From a virus: a stretch of DNA of 42,816 nucleotides. The notes under the pieces were generated by a model. It was not told where the DNA came from, ran no database searches, and was given only the letters and a program-made list of their open reading frames with translations. Shown piece after piece: positions 5,792 to 12,998 of the stretch. The stretch is from positions 1 to 42,816 of the IMG/VR virus record IMGVR_UViG_3300018411_000039; one strand, 5' to 3'. A program made the translations under genes and the position numbers. Each line of letters begins with the position of its first letter. The first letter of the stretch is position 1.

Positions 5792-6219
5792 CGAATATGT
5801 TTCCTATTATCATTCGCGCCCCGCAAGACGGCTGGACGAAGGCGACGAGGAAACCAACCTTCGTCCAGCCGAGCGCCGACGGCGTTGCGGCGCATTACGA
5901 ACACCTGGAGCATCGGCTTCTTGCCGTTGCGATCTGCACCAAGGACGTCGTCCAGGCTAGGGTAGCCGCGATCCTTGGTAGTTTCACCGCACAAGATCGA
6001 AACTCTCGAAAGCGGCTGCCCGTCCTCCAATTCCAATCCGCGACTGTTGGCGCGGATACCGGAGGCTTGAGGAGCTTTCCTCCCCGAGCTGCTCGCCTCC
6101 GGTTCAATTCGTTCGGGCATCTCGCCCGATGGTCTATTCCGCCGCGCTTCAAGCCTGCGAAGCAACCGCGCGGCGGCTTCACCAAGAGTTTCGACCTTTC
6201 GTTTGCTGTCCTTGTTCAT
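5740..6219 (-). CDS. antisense hypothetical protein with C-terminal AVLRGANDNR motif (copy 2)
   Basis: ATG at 6219 (an in-frame ATG also at 6231). About 159 residues: a basic helical N-terminus (MNKDSKRKVETLGEAAARLL), a Glu/Pro/Ser-rich middle and a C-terminal RLRPAVLRGANDNRK segment shared with copy 1. The N-terminal halves of the two proteins are unrelated, so only the C-terminal piece is shared. No strong ribosome site is seen, so expression is less sure than for copy 1. It overlaps the preceding plus-strand gene's 3' end by 52 bp and starts 31 bp from the divergent gene at 6251. Confidence 0.5.
   Translation of the reverse strand: MNKDSKRKVETLGEAAARLLRRLEARRNRPSGEMPERIEPEASSSGRKAPQASGIRANSRGLELEDGQPLSRVSILCGETTKDRGYPSLDDVLGADRNGKKPMLQVFVMRRNAVGARLDEGWFPRRLRPAVLRGANDNRKHIRHGSTLFLERSMISPVK
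5816..5893. repeat. palindromic element, copy 2
   Basis: A perfect 13-bp stem, GGCTGGACGAAGG (5830-5842) with CCTTCGTCCAGCC (5858-5870), sits inside an outer stem CCGCAA (5821-5826) with TTGCGG (5885-5890). It lies within the minus-strand coding region, 20 bp beyond the plus-strand stop, the same position as copy 1. Confidence 0.8.
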
Positions 6220-6250
6220 GGTCACAACCATGCAGCAAGGAGCTTCGGAA

Positions 6251-6658
6251 ATGTCCGAAAAGTCATCGGAGAAATCAGAAATGTCATCGCTTGAGTTTGC
6301 GCAGTTCGCGCTCCAGTCGCGGGTGGCACCGCCGTCGCTTGGATCGGCGGGTATCCGCCTACGTCACGCGATTTCAGCACTCCTTCGCCACGACCGCAAG
6401 CGAGACAACCGCAAGCGTCGCTGGACCGCCAATCGGGTCAAGGACTGCTGGTACGCCGATGACCGCATCACCCTCAATGCGGACGAAATCCGCGACCTCG
6501 AAGAACTGACAGGGTTGTCTTATGGCCAGCAGGAACTCCGCACCAACGACGAACTCATCGACCAAGCCTCCGCTCTCTTGGCTGGCCACGAAACGGATTT
6601 CTACAGCGCGTTCTTTACTGCGCTCCGCTCGATGGCTCGCCCTTCTAATCGCGCCTGA
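6251..6658 (+). CDS. hypothetical protein, 135 aa
   Basis: The ATG at 6251 has AAGGAG at good distance; earlier in-frame ATGs at 6218 and 6230 lack this. The central part is basic and aromatic (RHDRKRDNRKRRWTANRVKD, WYADDRITLNADEIRDLEEL), suggesting a nucleic-acid-binding helical protein. I recognise the KRRWTxxRVKD pattern from rhizobial phage proteins without a known function. PR operon member. Confidence 0.7.
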   Translation: MSEKSSEKSEMSSLEFAQFALQSRVAPPSLGSAGIRLRHAISALLRHDRKRDNRKRRWTANRVKDCWYADDRITLNADEIRDLEELTGLSYGQQELRTNDELIDQASALLAGHETDFYSAFFTALRSMARPSNRA

Positions 6659-6670
6659 GTTGAGGGGTGA

Positions 6671-6799
6671 ATGATGACGCCTGAGGATATCTCATCCATG
6701 CAGCAGGCGGTTCAGACATGGCCGCAGGCGGTCGCAATCATCGGCGTTGCTTTCGCCTTTGCTGCCGTCCTCATAGCACTTTTCTGGAGCGTGCGATGA
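6671..6799 (+). CDS. 42-aa membrane protein
   Basis: Starts at the ATG at 6671 after GAGGGGTGA and ends with TGA at 6797-6799, overlapping the next ATG at 6796 (ATGA). The first half is polar (MMTPEDISSMQQAVQTWPQA) and the second is one hydrophobic segment ending in FWSVR. Both junctions are coupled, which supports a real gene despite its size. Function unknown. Confidence 0.65.
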   Translation: MMTPEDISSMQQAVQTWPQAVAIIGVAFAFAAVLIALFWSVR

Positions 6800-6933
6800 T
6801 CGAGCACGACTTTGCCGACGATCTTCGCGGCCCCGACCCATCCGACAGGCTGCACCGCATTGTCATGGCGATCCTCGTCGGGCTCGTGATAGCGACCGTC
6901 TTCATTGGCTTGATCATATGGACGGTGGCATGA
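6796..6933 (+). CDS. 45-aa membrane protein
   Basis: Begins MIEHDFADDLRGPDPSDRLH; residues about 23-43 form a single hydrophobic segment (MAILVGLVIATVFIGLIIW). Coupled by ATGA overlaps to both neighbours. Two consecutive single-span proteins before the replication genes may be superinfection-exclusion or membrane-anchoring proteins; there is no direct evidence for either. Confidence 0.7.
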   Translation: MIEHDFADDLRGPDPSDRLHRIVMAILVGLVIATVFIGLIIWTVA

Positions 6934-7364
6934 TGGCAATTGCGCGCATCGACCTTCCGTTCCCGCCTTCCGTACATGGTCTTTTTCGTGGCGGTCGCTG
7001 GAAAGGCGACCTAAGCCCGCAATACAAGGCATGGCGCGATGAGGCCGGATATCGGCTCAATCTCCAACGCGTGCCCGCTTTTGATGGTCAGGTTCGCATT
7101 CTTATTCGACTTGTCGCGCCAGACAATCGCGAGCGCGACAGCGACAACTATCTCAAGGGCGTTCTCGATCTACTCGTATCGCATGGCGTGATCGCCAGTG
7201 ATGCCCGCTCAACGGTTCTTGCACATATCGTGGAATGGGCAGACGATGGCTCGCCCTGCACTGTCATTGTCCAATCCGCTGACGCAGATACCTGGGAGCA
7301 GGTAGGGACAGCTATCAATCGCGTCTTTGCGTCTCTGCCAGTTCCACGGCGAGGTGCTGCATGA
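6930..7364 (+). CDS. rusA: RusA-family Holliday junction resolvase
   Basis: About 144 residues with the RusA signature: an N-terminal PFPPSVHGLF strand and the acidic active-site cluster RERDSDNYLKGVLDLLVSHG followed by VIASD, matching the family pattern D-x-D-N-x2-K...G-x3-D. RusA cuts four-way DNA junctions formed in phage replication and recombination. It precedes the helicase gene (ATGA overlap at 7361), so it belongs to the replication module. The start is 6930, with a second ATG at 6933. Confidence 0.88.
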   Translation: MMAIARIDLPFPPSVHGLFRGGRWKGDLSPQYKAWRDEAGYRLNLQRVPAFDGQVRILIRLVAPDNRERDSDNYLKGVLDLLVSHGVIASDARSTVLAHIVEWADDGSPCTVIVQSADADTWEQVGTAINRVFASLPVPRRGAA

Positions 7365-8791
7365 CCGCAATGCCGAAGGCCGAAAGCTTCGTTGTCGAGA
7401 TCGAGCAGGACTTGCTTGGCTCCATCATGCAGTCGGGTGAACTGCCACGTATATCCAGCATCGTCCGCGTCGATCATTTCGTTGAGCCGATACACGCCTT
7501 CCTGTTCGGCTATTTCCAGTCGGCTTTTGAGCGCTTCGGTTCGGTCACCCCGCCGATCATCTATAAGCTGATACCGGAAGAAGACCGGAGGGCGTGGGAG
7601 GCGCGGCTTGACATTAGCATGTCGGCCTATCTCGCCAACCTCGTTGCCGGGTGCATCTCCGGCGGCCGGTTTCTTGAGCGCAGCGCGCGTAAGGTAGTCG
7701 AGCAGGCCGGCCGGTTGAAGATCGTCGCGGAAGCAAAGCTTTTGGCAGAAGCCGCCGCCGATCCGAACAGCGACCCCATGCAGCTTATCACGTCATGTGG
7801 ACGCACTTTCGATGACATCGCATCCGACGTTCGCGCCGGTCCGAAGCGCAAGACGCGCTTGGCTTTCGCGGAAGCCGCCGGAAATGCGTTCACAGCCGCA
7901 GAGGACGCTCGCCAGCGCGGCGCGGGGCTTACGGGCGTCACATGGGGCCTGACAGACGTGAACCGCCTGACTGGAGGGATACAGCGACGCGACCTGACAT
8001 TGATCGGTGCAAGACCATCAATGGGCAAGACGACACTGGGCCTTTCGGTGGGCATCAATGCCGCTCGATCTAAGGTCGGCGTCGGCTTCATCTCTCTCGA
8101 AATGGATGCCGACAAACTTGCCGCGCGCGGTATTTCCGACCTCGCCTTTGATCGCGGTTTGAAAATCCCATACTCCGACATCATTCGCGGCAAGGTTGAT
8201 GACCAAGCGCTGTCGGCGCTGTCTGCCGCGACCGACAACATGCGCGACTTGCCGCTCATGATTGAGGACCAGTCCGGGCTCTCCATCACCGATATTCGCG
8301 TGAAGACCGAAATCATGATGGAGCAGTGCCAACAGGCTGGAACTCCGCTTGGCGCTCTTTTCATCGATCACTTGGGCCTGATTCGGGCATCGTCTCGCTA
8401 TTCAGGCAACCGCGTCCACGAAATCACGGAAATGACCGGCCTGCTCAAGGGGCTGGCGCGTGAGTACGACATAGCCGTTGTTCTGCTCTCCCAGCTCAAT
8501 CGTGCTGTAGAAGGCCGGGACAACAAGCGCCCGCAGCTTTCCGACCTCCGAGATTCCGGCGCCATTGAACAGGATGCCGACACCATCATGTTCCTTTACC
8601 GGGAAGCCTACTACCTAGAGCGGGAAAAAGGCGGTTCTGCCGAAGCGCAGATTGAGCGAACGGATAGGCTGATCGACTGCCAGAACAAGCTCGAACTGAT
8701 TATCGCCAAGCAGCGAAACGGCCCCCTTGCAACTGTTGAGCTCTTCGCGGACATGGCTTGCGCGGCCGTGAGAAACGGGGCGCTGCAATGA
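7361..8791 (+). CDS. dnaB: replicative DNA helicase, DnaB family
   Basis: 476 residues, the usual DnaB length. The N-terminal domain spans about residues 10-150 (EIEQDLLGSIM). The RecA-like ATPase domain follows, with Walker A GARPSMGKT at 216-224, FISLEM after it, Walker B LFIDHLGLI near 330, and the RDSGAIEQDADTIMFLYRE block near the C-terminus. It unwinds the phage origin as a hexamer. It lies directly before the DUF1376 replication gene (ATGA overlap at 8788), so initiator and helicase are coupled, with their order reversed compared with lambda O and P. Confidence 0.95.
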   Translation: MTAMPKAESFVVEIEQDLLGSIMQSGELPRISSIVRVDHFVEPIHAFLFGYFQSAFERFGSVTPPIIYKLIPEEDRRAWEARLDISMSAYLANLVAGCISGGRFLERSARKVVEQAGRLKIVAEAKLLAEAAADPNSDPMQLITSCGRTFDDIASDVRAGPKRKTRLAFAEAAGNAFTAAEDARQRGAGLTGVTWGLTDVNRLTGGIQRRDLTLIGARPSMGKTTLGLSVGINAARSKVGVGFISLEMDADKLAARGISDLAFDRGLKIPYSDIIRGKVDDQALSALSAATDNMRDLPLMIEDQSGLSITDIRVKTEIMMEQCQQAGTPLGALFIDHLGLIRASSRYSGNRVHEITEMTGLLKGLAREYDIAVVLLSQLNRAVEGRDNKRPQLSDLRDSGAIEQDADTIMFLYREAYYLEREKGGSAEAQIERTDRLIDCQNKLELIIAKQRNGPLATVELFADMACAAVRNGALQ

Positions 8792-9675
8792 GCGGCCCAT
8801 GGATGAAGTTTTACCCGTCTGACTGGCGCGCTGATCCGGCGTTGCGCATGTGTTCTATGGCGGCGCGCGGGCTTTGGATCGAGATGCTTTGTGTCATGCA
8901 CGAAGCAGAGCCACGCGGTCATCTGCTGGTGAACGGAAACCCGGTGACAGAACGCCAGCTTGCCGCCCTTGCCGGCGTATCTCTCAAGGAAGCCGGCGCC
9001 CTCGTTGGCGAACTTGAACAAGCCGGCGTGTTCAGCCGCGACGATAACGGCACGGTTTACTCTCGCCGTATGAAGCGCGACGAAGAAAAGGCAAATCAGG
9101 ATAAGGCAAATGGCAAGCGAGGGGGCAACCCAAAGCTAAACCGGGGGGTTAACCCCCCTGATAAAGCCCAGAAGCCAGAAGCCAGAAACCAGAAAGAAAC
9201 TACACCTAGCGGCGTAGTTTCTGGCGCGCTGCCACCGGCCGATCTCGAAATGCTCACGAGCCGTTTGCTCGATGCTGCCGGTGAAAACATCCAACCTCAC
9301 GGCGCGCTGGTCGTCGGGCCGATACTCGAGTTGATCACTCAGGGCGTTGACCTCGAAACCGATATCCTCCCGACAGTTCGTTCCCGAGCGTCGCGGCTCA
9401 AGCGTCCGGCAGGCTCATGGGCTTACTTCGTTGACGCCATTCGAGATGCGCATGCTCAACGCCTTGAGGCGGGAAGGGGCGTCACTAAGCCGGTAGTCGT
9501 GGATGTCGATGATGAGCGCTGGGCGAAACGCCTGCGCCTCGCCCGAGAACGCCTCCAGTGGTCAACGGCAGAGTGGGGGCCAGCTCCCGGCATCCTCGGC
9601 AGCCGCGTTCCCCAAAACCTTATCCAGCCCGGCGACGGTCAGGGCTGGTCAGAATGGAAATCGGAGGCCGCCTGA
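8788..9675 (+). CDS. phage replication protein, DUF1376 type (candidate origin-binding initiator)
   Basis: 295 residues from the ATG at 8788. The N-terminus MSGPWMKFYPSDWRADPALR and the following winged-helix-like region (LAALAGVSLKEAGALVGELE) match DUF1376 replication proteins. Residues about 110-150 form a polar linker rich in Gly, Asn, Pro, Lys and Gln; the DNA coding for this linker holds repeats and palindromes typical of an origin. The C-terminal part (about 150-295) is a separate domain. Lambda O has the same plan, an origin in the linker between DNA-binding and helicase-loading domains. The role as initiator is inferred from family, position and these repeats. Confidence 0.75.
   Translation: MSGPWMKFYPSDWRADPALRMCSMAARGLWIEMLCVMHEAEPRGHLLVNGNPVTERQLAALAGVSLKEAGALVGELEQAGVFSRDDNGTVYSRRMKRDEEKANQDKANGKRGGNPKLNRGVNPPDKAQKPEARNQKETTPSGVVSGALPPADLEMLTSRLLDAAGENIQPHGALVVGPILELITQGVDLETDILPTVRSRASRLKRPAGSWAYFVDAIRDAHAQRLEAGRGVTKPVVVDVDDERWAKRLRLARERLQWSTAEWGPAPGILGSRVPQNLIQPGDGQGWSEWKSEAA
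9143..9222 (+). other. candidate replication origin inside the DUF1376 gene
   Basis: Within 80 bp there is a perfect 16-bp palindrome GGGGGGTTAACCCCCC (9143-9158), four adjacent 7-bp direct repeats CCAGAAG, CCAGAAG, CCAGAAA, CCAGAAA (9168-9195), and a perfect 9-bp inverted repeat AGAAACTAC/GTAGTTTCT (9195-9203 and 9214-9222). Iterons plus palindromes in the linker of a replication gene are the lambda-type origin arrangement. Confidence 0.55.
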
Positions 9676-9676
9676 A

Positions 9677-9922
9677 ATGACGATCCACAACGTTCCGAAG
9701 CGCAGCAAATCGAAGACCGCCGATCTGCAAATAGCACGTGAGGTTTCGGCGGCGCGAAAAGCGGCCGGGCTCACCTACATGGTCTCCAGCCATGCGGTTG
9801 ATGAGCAGGCCCGTAGGCTCATGGCATTCATCCCGAGAGATACGCGCAGCCTGACCGGTCGGGTTTGCGGCGATCCATTGCCGGGCCGTAGTGCGCTCGA
9901 CCGCCAGCACAGAGAGGCATGA
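9677..9922 (+). CDS. hypothetical protein, 81 aa
   Basis: The ATG at 9677 comes one base after the preceding stop. The product (MTIHNVPKRSKSKTADLQIA) ends with TRSLTGRVCGDPLPGRSALD, a segment I recognise from small rhizobial phage proteins without known function. The last residues overlap no neighbour; the next gene starts 2 bp later. Confidence 0.7.
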   Translation: MTIHNVPKRSKSKTADLQIAREVSAARKAAGLTYMVSSHAVDEQARRLMAFIPRDTRSLTGRVCGDPLPGRSALDRQHREA

Positions 9923-9923
9923 G

Positions 9924-10463
9924 ATGGGAAAGCCAAAGCGCAAATCTCAACAAGCGCCCACGATCACGCTAGCAACCGTTGAAAACCCGAACTGGTCGCG
10001 CGCCCATGACGGCGACAAGACCAATCCTCGCTTGATCCAGGTTGTCATCAATCCGCGTGAAAGTGCCGTTGGTGGCATGGTTGCCCGCAAGCTGCTGGAC
10101 GAAGCGCAAGCCATGTCGGCAACGCGGTTCCGCCAACTTTGGGAAACACTCGGAGGTAAAGGCGCTGGCGCCATCGACTACACCAAGGAGCCAGTGGACG
10201 GGGGGCAGATTGCTGAACCGATCGATCTTCGCCAGATGCAAGCCGGTATCGAGTTGAAGCGCTGCCGCGAATTGCTCGGGGAGAGGGGGTACAAGCTCGT
10301 TTCTCAGGTCTGTGGAGAGGGCTTTCAAATCAATGAACTGGTGGACGGGAAGCGCGCGCAACTCTCGCTGATGGACGCGCTACGGGGCTTTCTGGACGAT
10401 CTGAGCGCGATGTGGCGTTACTCAAGCAGCGCACAACAAACACGCATTGCTGTGCGAAAATAG
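9924..10463 (+). CDS. hypothetical protein, last early gene, candidate late regulator
   Basis: 179 residues from the ATG at 9924. The central and C-terminal part has a conserved look (TRFRQLWETLGGKGAGAIDY, LLGERGYKLVSQVCGEGFQI), similar to DUF6456-like proteins of rhizobial phages, as far as I can recall. It is the last gene before the non-coding gap and late operon, the position that Q-type antiterminators or late activators hold in lambdoid phages. That role is inferred from position only. Confidence 0.7.
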   Translation: MGKPKRKSQQAPTITLATVENPNWSRAHDGDKTNPRLIQVVINPRESAVGGMVARKLLDEAQAMSATRFRQLWETLGGKGAGAIDYTKEPVDGGQIAEPIDLRQMQAGIELKRCRELLGERGYKLVSQVCGEGFQINELVDGKRAQLSLMDALRGFLDDLSAMWRYSSSAQQTRIAVRK

Positions 10464-10600
10464 GTTGACGAGGTGAACCTCGGGGAGTAGTGTTTTGCTA
10501 TGCAGGTGATTTGCGTTCCAGGCCCAAATCACAGCATTCCCCGGAAGAGTGCGGGTGCGCCCCGGGGAGCCAATTCCGCGAGAGCGGACAGAGTTGGGCA
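10462..10600 (+). ncRNA. structured non-coding region before the late operon
   Basis: No gene is seen in 10464-10764. The left half can fold as AGGTT/AACCT (10462-10466, 10476-10480); then a long arm CGGGGA (10481-10486), TGCT (10496-10499), GTGATTTG (10506-10513) pairing with the contiguous CAAATCAC-AGCA-T-TCCCCG (10525-10543); then TCCGC-GAGA-GCGGA (10575-10588) with flanking CCAA/TTGG. Such density of long stems is far from chance. It may be an RNA element acting on late transcription. No Rfam family is recognised. Confidence 0.5.
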
Positions 10601-10618
10601 GCGGGATCTAACCAATCT

Positions 10619-10720
10619 CGTCAAGCTGTAGCTCAAGGGTAGAGCGGTCCTGCCTATGACGCCGTGGTGGCCGAGGGACAAACGGGACAGGTTGGCGGTT
10701 CGAATCCGCTCAGACGCCCA
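10619..10720 (+). ncRNA. tRNA-like element, non-canonical
   Basis: A D-arm-like TAGCTC-AAGGGTA-GAGC (10629-10645), a stem GTCCTG/CGGGAC enclosing 30 bases instead of a 7-base anticodon loop, a good T-arm (GGCGG-TTCGAAT-CCGCT, 10694-10710) and an encoded 3' CCA (10718-10720). The acceptor pairs only as CGT/ACG and CTG/CAG with a 4-base bulge. Inside the large loop, GGTGGCCGAGG resembles the 5' part of a second tRNA type. So this is a degenerate, fused or purpose-changed tRNA, not a standard one. Confidence 0.5.
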
Positions 10721-10764
10721 TTCATTTCCACCGCATAGAGTGGCAAGACATCAGGACATCGCAC

Positions 10765-10950
10765 ATGTTCGATTGGATCGGCAAAGTGGCCAGCATTGCC
10801 GTTGATACGGTGACGCTACCGGTATCTGCGGCTGTTGACGTTGTCACGCTTGGCGGTGCTCTCGTGGACCGCGATGAGCCATACACTGTCACCAAGGCCA
10901 AGCGGATAGTCGAAGCAGCTTCGGAAGCTATCGAAGATTTGGCTGAGTGA
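10765..10950 (+). CDS. hypothetical protein, 61 aa
   Basis: MFDWIGKVASIAVDTVTLPV, then SAAVDVVTLGGALVDRDEPY and a C-terminal helix. The Val/Ala-rich N-terminal half could lie along a membrane. Similar small proteins are common in proteobacterial phages near terminase genes. First gene of the late operon; AGGA lies 9 bases upstream of the ATG. Confidence 0.75.
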   Translation: MFDWIGKVASIAVDTVTLPVSAAVDVVTLGGALVDRDEPYTVTKAKRIVEAASEAIEDLAE

Positions 10951-10957
10951 GGTGCAT

Positions 10958-11182
10958 ATGCCTGACGACACAGAACATCTTGTCACTGCCTGCGCAGATT
11001 TCGCATCCAAGCACGGCATAGACGCAATGCTGGATGTGCTCGCAGGCGTCTATCAGGTTTATGCTCCACTTTCCGAAGACGTAGCAATCAAGATCGCATG
11101 GGATATTGCTTCGGGGTCTGACGTAAGCGTCGTGACCGAAATCGACAGCGACGGCAATGCTACTCACCATACGGTGCAGTGA
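10958..11182 (+). CDS. hypothetical protein, 74 aa
   Basis: The start is put at ATG 10958, five bases after GAGG; a GTG at 10952 lies on the ribosome site itself. The product (MPDDTEHLVTACADFASKHG) is acidic and small, with no recognised domain. It precedes the small terminase gene with a one-base overlap. Confidence 0.65.
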   Translation: MPDDTEHLVTACADFASKHGIDAMLDVLAGVYQVYAPLSEDVAIKIAWDIASGSDVSVVTEIDSDGNATHHTVQ

Positions 11183-11631
11183 TGGCCGAACGAGGCAGGC
11201 CGACAGACTACAAGCCGGATTATGCGGAGCAGGCAGCAAAGCTGTGCGCACTTGGTGCTACCGACTTTGAGTTGGCGGATTTCTTCAAGGTGGACACTCG
11301 CACAATCTATCGGTGGAAGAATGTCCACGAAGATTTTTGTCAGGCGCTCATAGTTGGCAAGGAGAATTCCGACACACGGGTAGAGCGCGCGCTCTACAAT
11401 CGAGCGGTTGGCTACACATTCGAAAGTGAGAAGGTTTTTCAGTTTCAGGGTGAGGTCATTCGCGCTGCGACCGTCGAACACGTCGCCCCCGATCCAGGGG
11501 CGGCAAAGCTGTGGTTGACCAATCGAAAGCCGAACAACTGGCGGGATAAGCAGGACCACACGCTTTCAAACCCCGATGGCTCACCAATTGTCTTCCAGAA
11601 CATTTTTGAGGCGAAGCCGGACGGGCAATGA
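11182..11631 (+). CDS. terS: terminase small subunit
   Basis: 149 residues. The N-terminal helix-turn-helix (YAEQAAKLCALGATDFELAD, then FFKVDTRTIYRWKNVH) is typical of phage small terminases that recognise the packaging site. The central segment ALYNRAVGYTFESEKVF and the C-terminal PGAAKLWLTNRKPNNWRDKQ are family hallmarks. It acts as a ring with the large subunit to start packaging. ATGA-type coupling to the large subunit (11628) supports the call. Confidence 0.9.
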   Translation: MAERGRPTDYKPDYAEQAAKLCALGATDFELADFFKVDTRTIYRWKNVHEDFCQALIVGKENSDTRVERALYNRAVGYTFESEKVFQFQGEVIRAATVEHVAPDPGAAKLWLTNRKPNNWRDKQDHTLSNPDGSPIVFQNIFEAKPDGQ

Positions 11632-12995
11632 CTTTTGTCCGCCGCTGGCGCTGGTATCAGTCGTCATTTTTCCAACATCTCATCAATGCGCAAGACTGCC
11701 GAGCAATAGAGATAGCGCATCGGCGTTGGGGAAAGGACGAAGTCGCTCTCGGTGCCGCAAATCAGCGGATGCATCACCGCGTTGGAACCTACTGGCACTG
11801 CCTTCCTGAATATGCCCAAGCGAGGAAGGCAATATGGGAAGCCGTCAACGCCAACACAGGAAAGCGGCGCATTGACGAGGCTTTCCCGCCAGAAACACGC
11901 CGCCGGACACTCAATGATGAGATGTTCATTGAGTTGCGGAACGGCTCGACATGGCAGTGCATAGGATCAGACCGATACAACGCCACGGTTGGCGCTGGTC
12001 CTGTGTTCATCACGTATTCTGAATGGGCGCTCGCTAACCCATCAGCATGGGCCTATCACCGTCCGATGCTGGAGGAAAACGGCGGTGGTGCGGCGTTCAT
12101 CACCACGCCGCGCGGCAAGAACCACGCTCACGCAACATTCCAGCGCTACAAGAGGATGATGGCTGAAAACCCGCGTTATTTTGCGGAACTCAGCACAATT
12201 CATGACACCGGGGCGCTTTCGCTTCCTCAACTCGAAGAAAGCCTGAGCGAGTACATTGACCTGTACGGCGACGACGTAGGTCGCGCGCAGTTCGAACAGG
12301 AGTACGAGTGCAGTTTCAACGCCGCGATTCTCGGCGCCTTTTATGCCCGCGAAATGGTTGCGGTGCGCAAGGAAGGGCGCATTGCTGAAGTCGAGGCCGA
12401 CCCGACGAGACCGGTGCATCGGGCTTGGGATATCGGCGTCAAGGATGATACCTCAATTTGGTGGTTCCAGGTCGTTGGGACGCAGGTCTTCATTCTCGAT
12501 TGCTATTCGCAGTCGGGCGCCGGCGTTGATCACTTCGCGGAGATAGTTGAGCAGCGCCGCAAGCTTCACGGCTGGAAGGATGGCACGGACTTCGTGCCTC
12601 ACGACGCGAAGGTCAAGGAATGGGGCACAGGCCGCACCCGCGTCGAGACGATGCAGGGGCTTGGGCTTCATCCTCAAGTAGTGCCGCTCGCCGGCAAGTT
12701 GGATGGCATCAACGCGGCCCGTAAGACGCTGGCGCGGTCGGTGTTTCATCCACGCTGCGAGGAGCAGGGCGTTGCCGCGCTGGAGCAGTATCGGCGAGAG
12801 TGGGACGACGACAAGAAGACGTTCAAGGCCAGTGAAGTCCACGACTGGTCATCGCACTTGGCAGATGCCTACCGCTATCTATCCATGGCATGGCGGGCAA
12901 TTCCTGAGCCCAAGCCAGAGCCAGCCAAGCCCGAATACGCGCACGAAGACGGATATGTCCGTGCCCCGCCGCTGCCGAGCGTGCGCAGGAGATAG
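11628..12995 (+). CDS. terL: terminase large subunit
   Basis: 455 residues, ATPase plus nuclease. The P-loop is the variant HRRWGKD (residues 31-37), as in Terminase_6-like proteins. Walker B with catalytic Glu is VFITYSEW (126-133), followed by the coupling motif ITTPRG. The nuclease domain starts at RAWDIGVKDDTS (Asp near 268) and ends with SSHLADAYRY. It translocates DNA into the prohead and cuts it. The packaging type (cos, pac) cannot be read from this sequence. Confidence 0.95.
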   Translation: MTFVRRWRWYQSSFFQHLINAQDCRAIEIAHRRWGKDEVALGAANQRMHHRVGTYWHCLPEYAQARKAIWEAVNANTGKRRIDEAFPPETRRRTLNDEMFIELRNGSTWQCIGSDRYNATVGAGPVFITYSEWALANPSAWAYHRPMLEENGGGAAFITTPRGKNHAHATFQRYKRMMAENPRYFAELSTIHDTGALSLPQLEESLSEYIDLYGDDVGRAQFEQEYECSFNAAILGAFYAREMVAVRKEGRIAEVEADPTRPVHRAWDIGVKDDTSIWWFQVVGTQVFILDCYSQSGAGVDHFAEIVEQRRKLHGWKDGTDFVPHDAKVKEWGTGRTRVETMQGLGLHPQVVPLAGKLDGINAARKTLARSVFHPRCEEQGVAALEQYRREWDDDKKTFKASEVHDWSSHLADAYRYLSMAWRAIPEPKPEPAKPEYAHEDGYVRAPPLPSVRRR

Positions 12996-12998
12996 CCA

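Noticed and set aside
5788-6294. Plus-strand 168-aa frame (GTG start)
   Set aside because: Same reasoning as for 4591-5151; it shadows the minus-strand gene.
7627-8364. Minus-strand 245-aa frame
   Set aside because: Shadow of the DnaB-type helicase gene; Ser/Arg-rich with no motifs.
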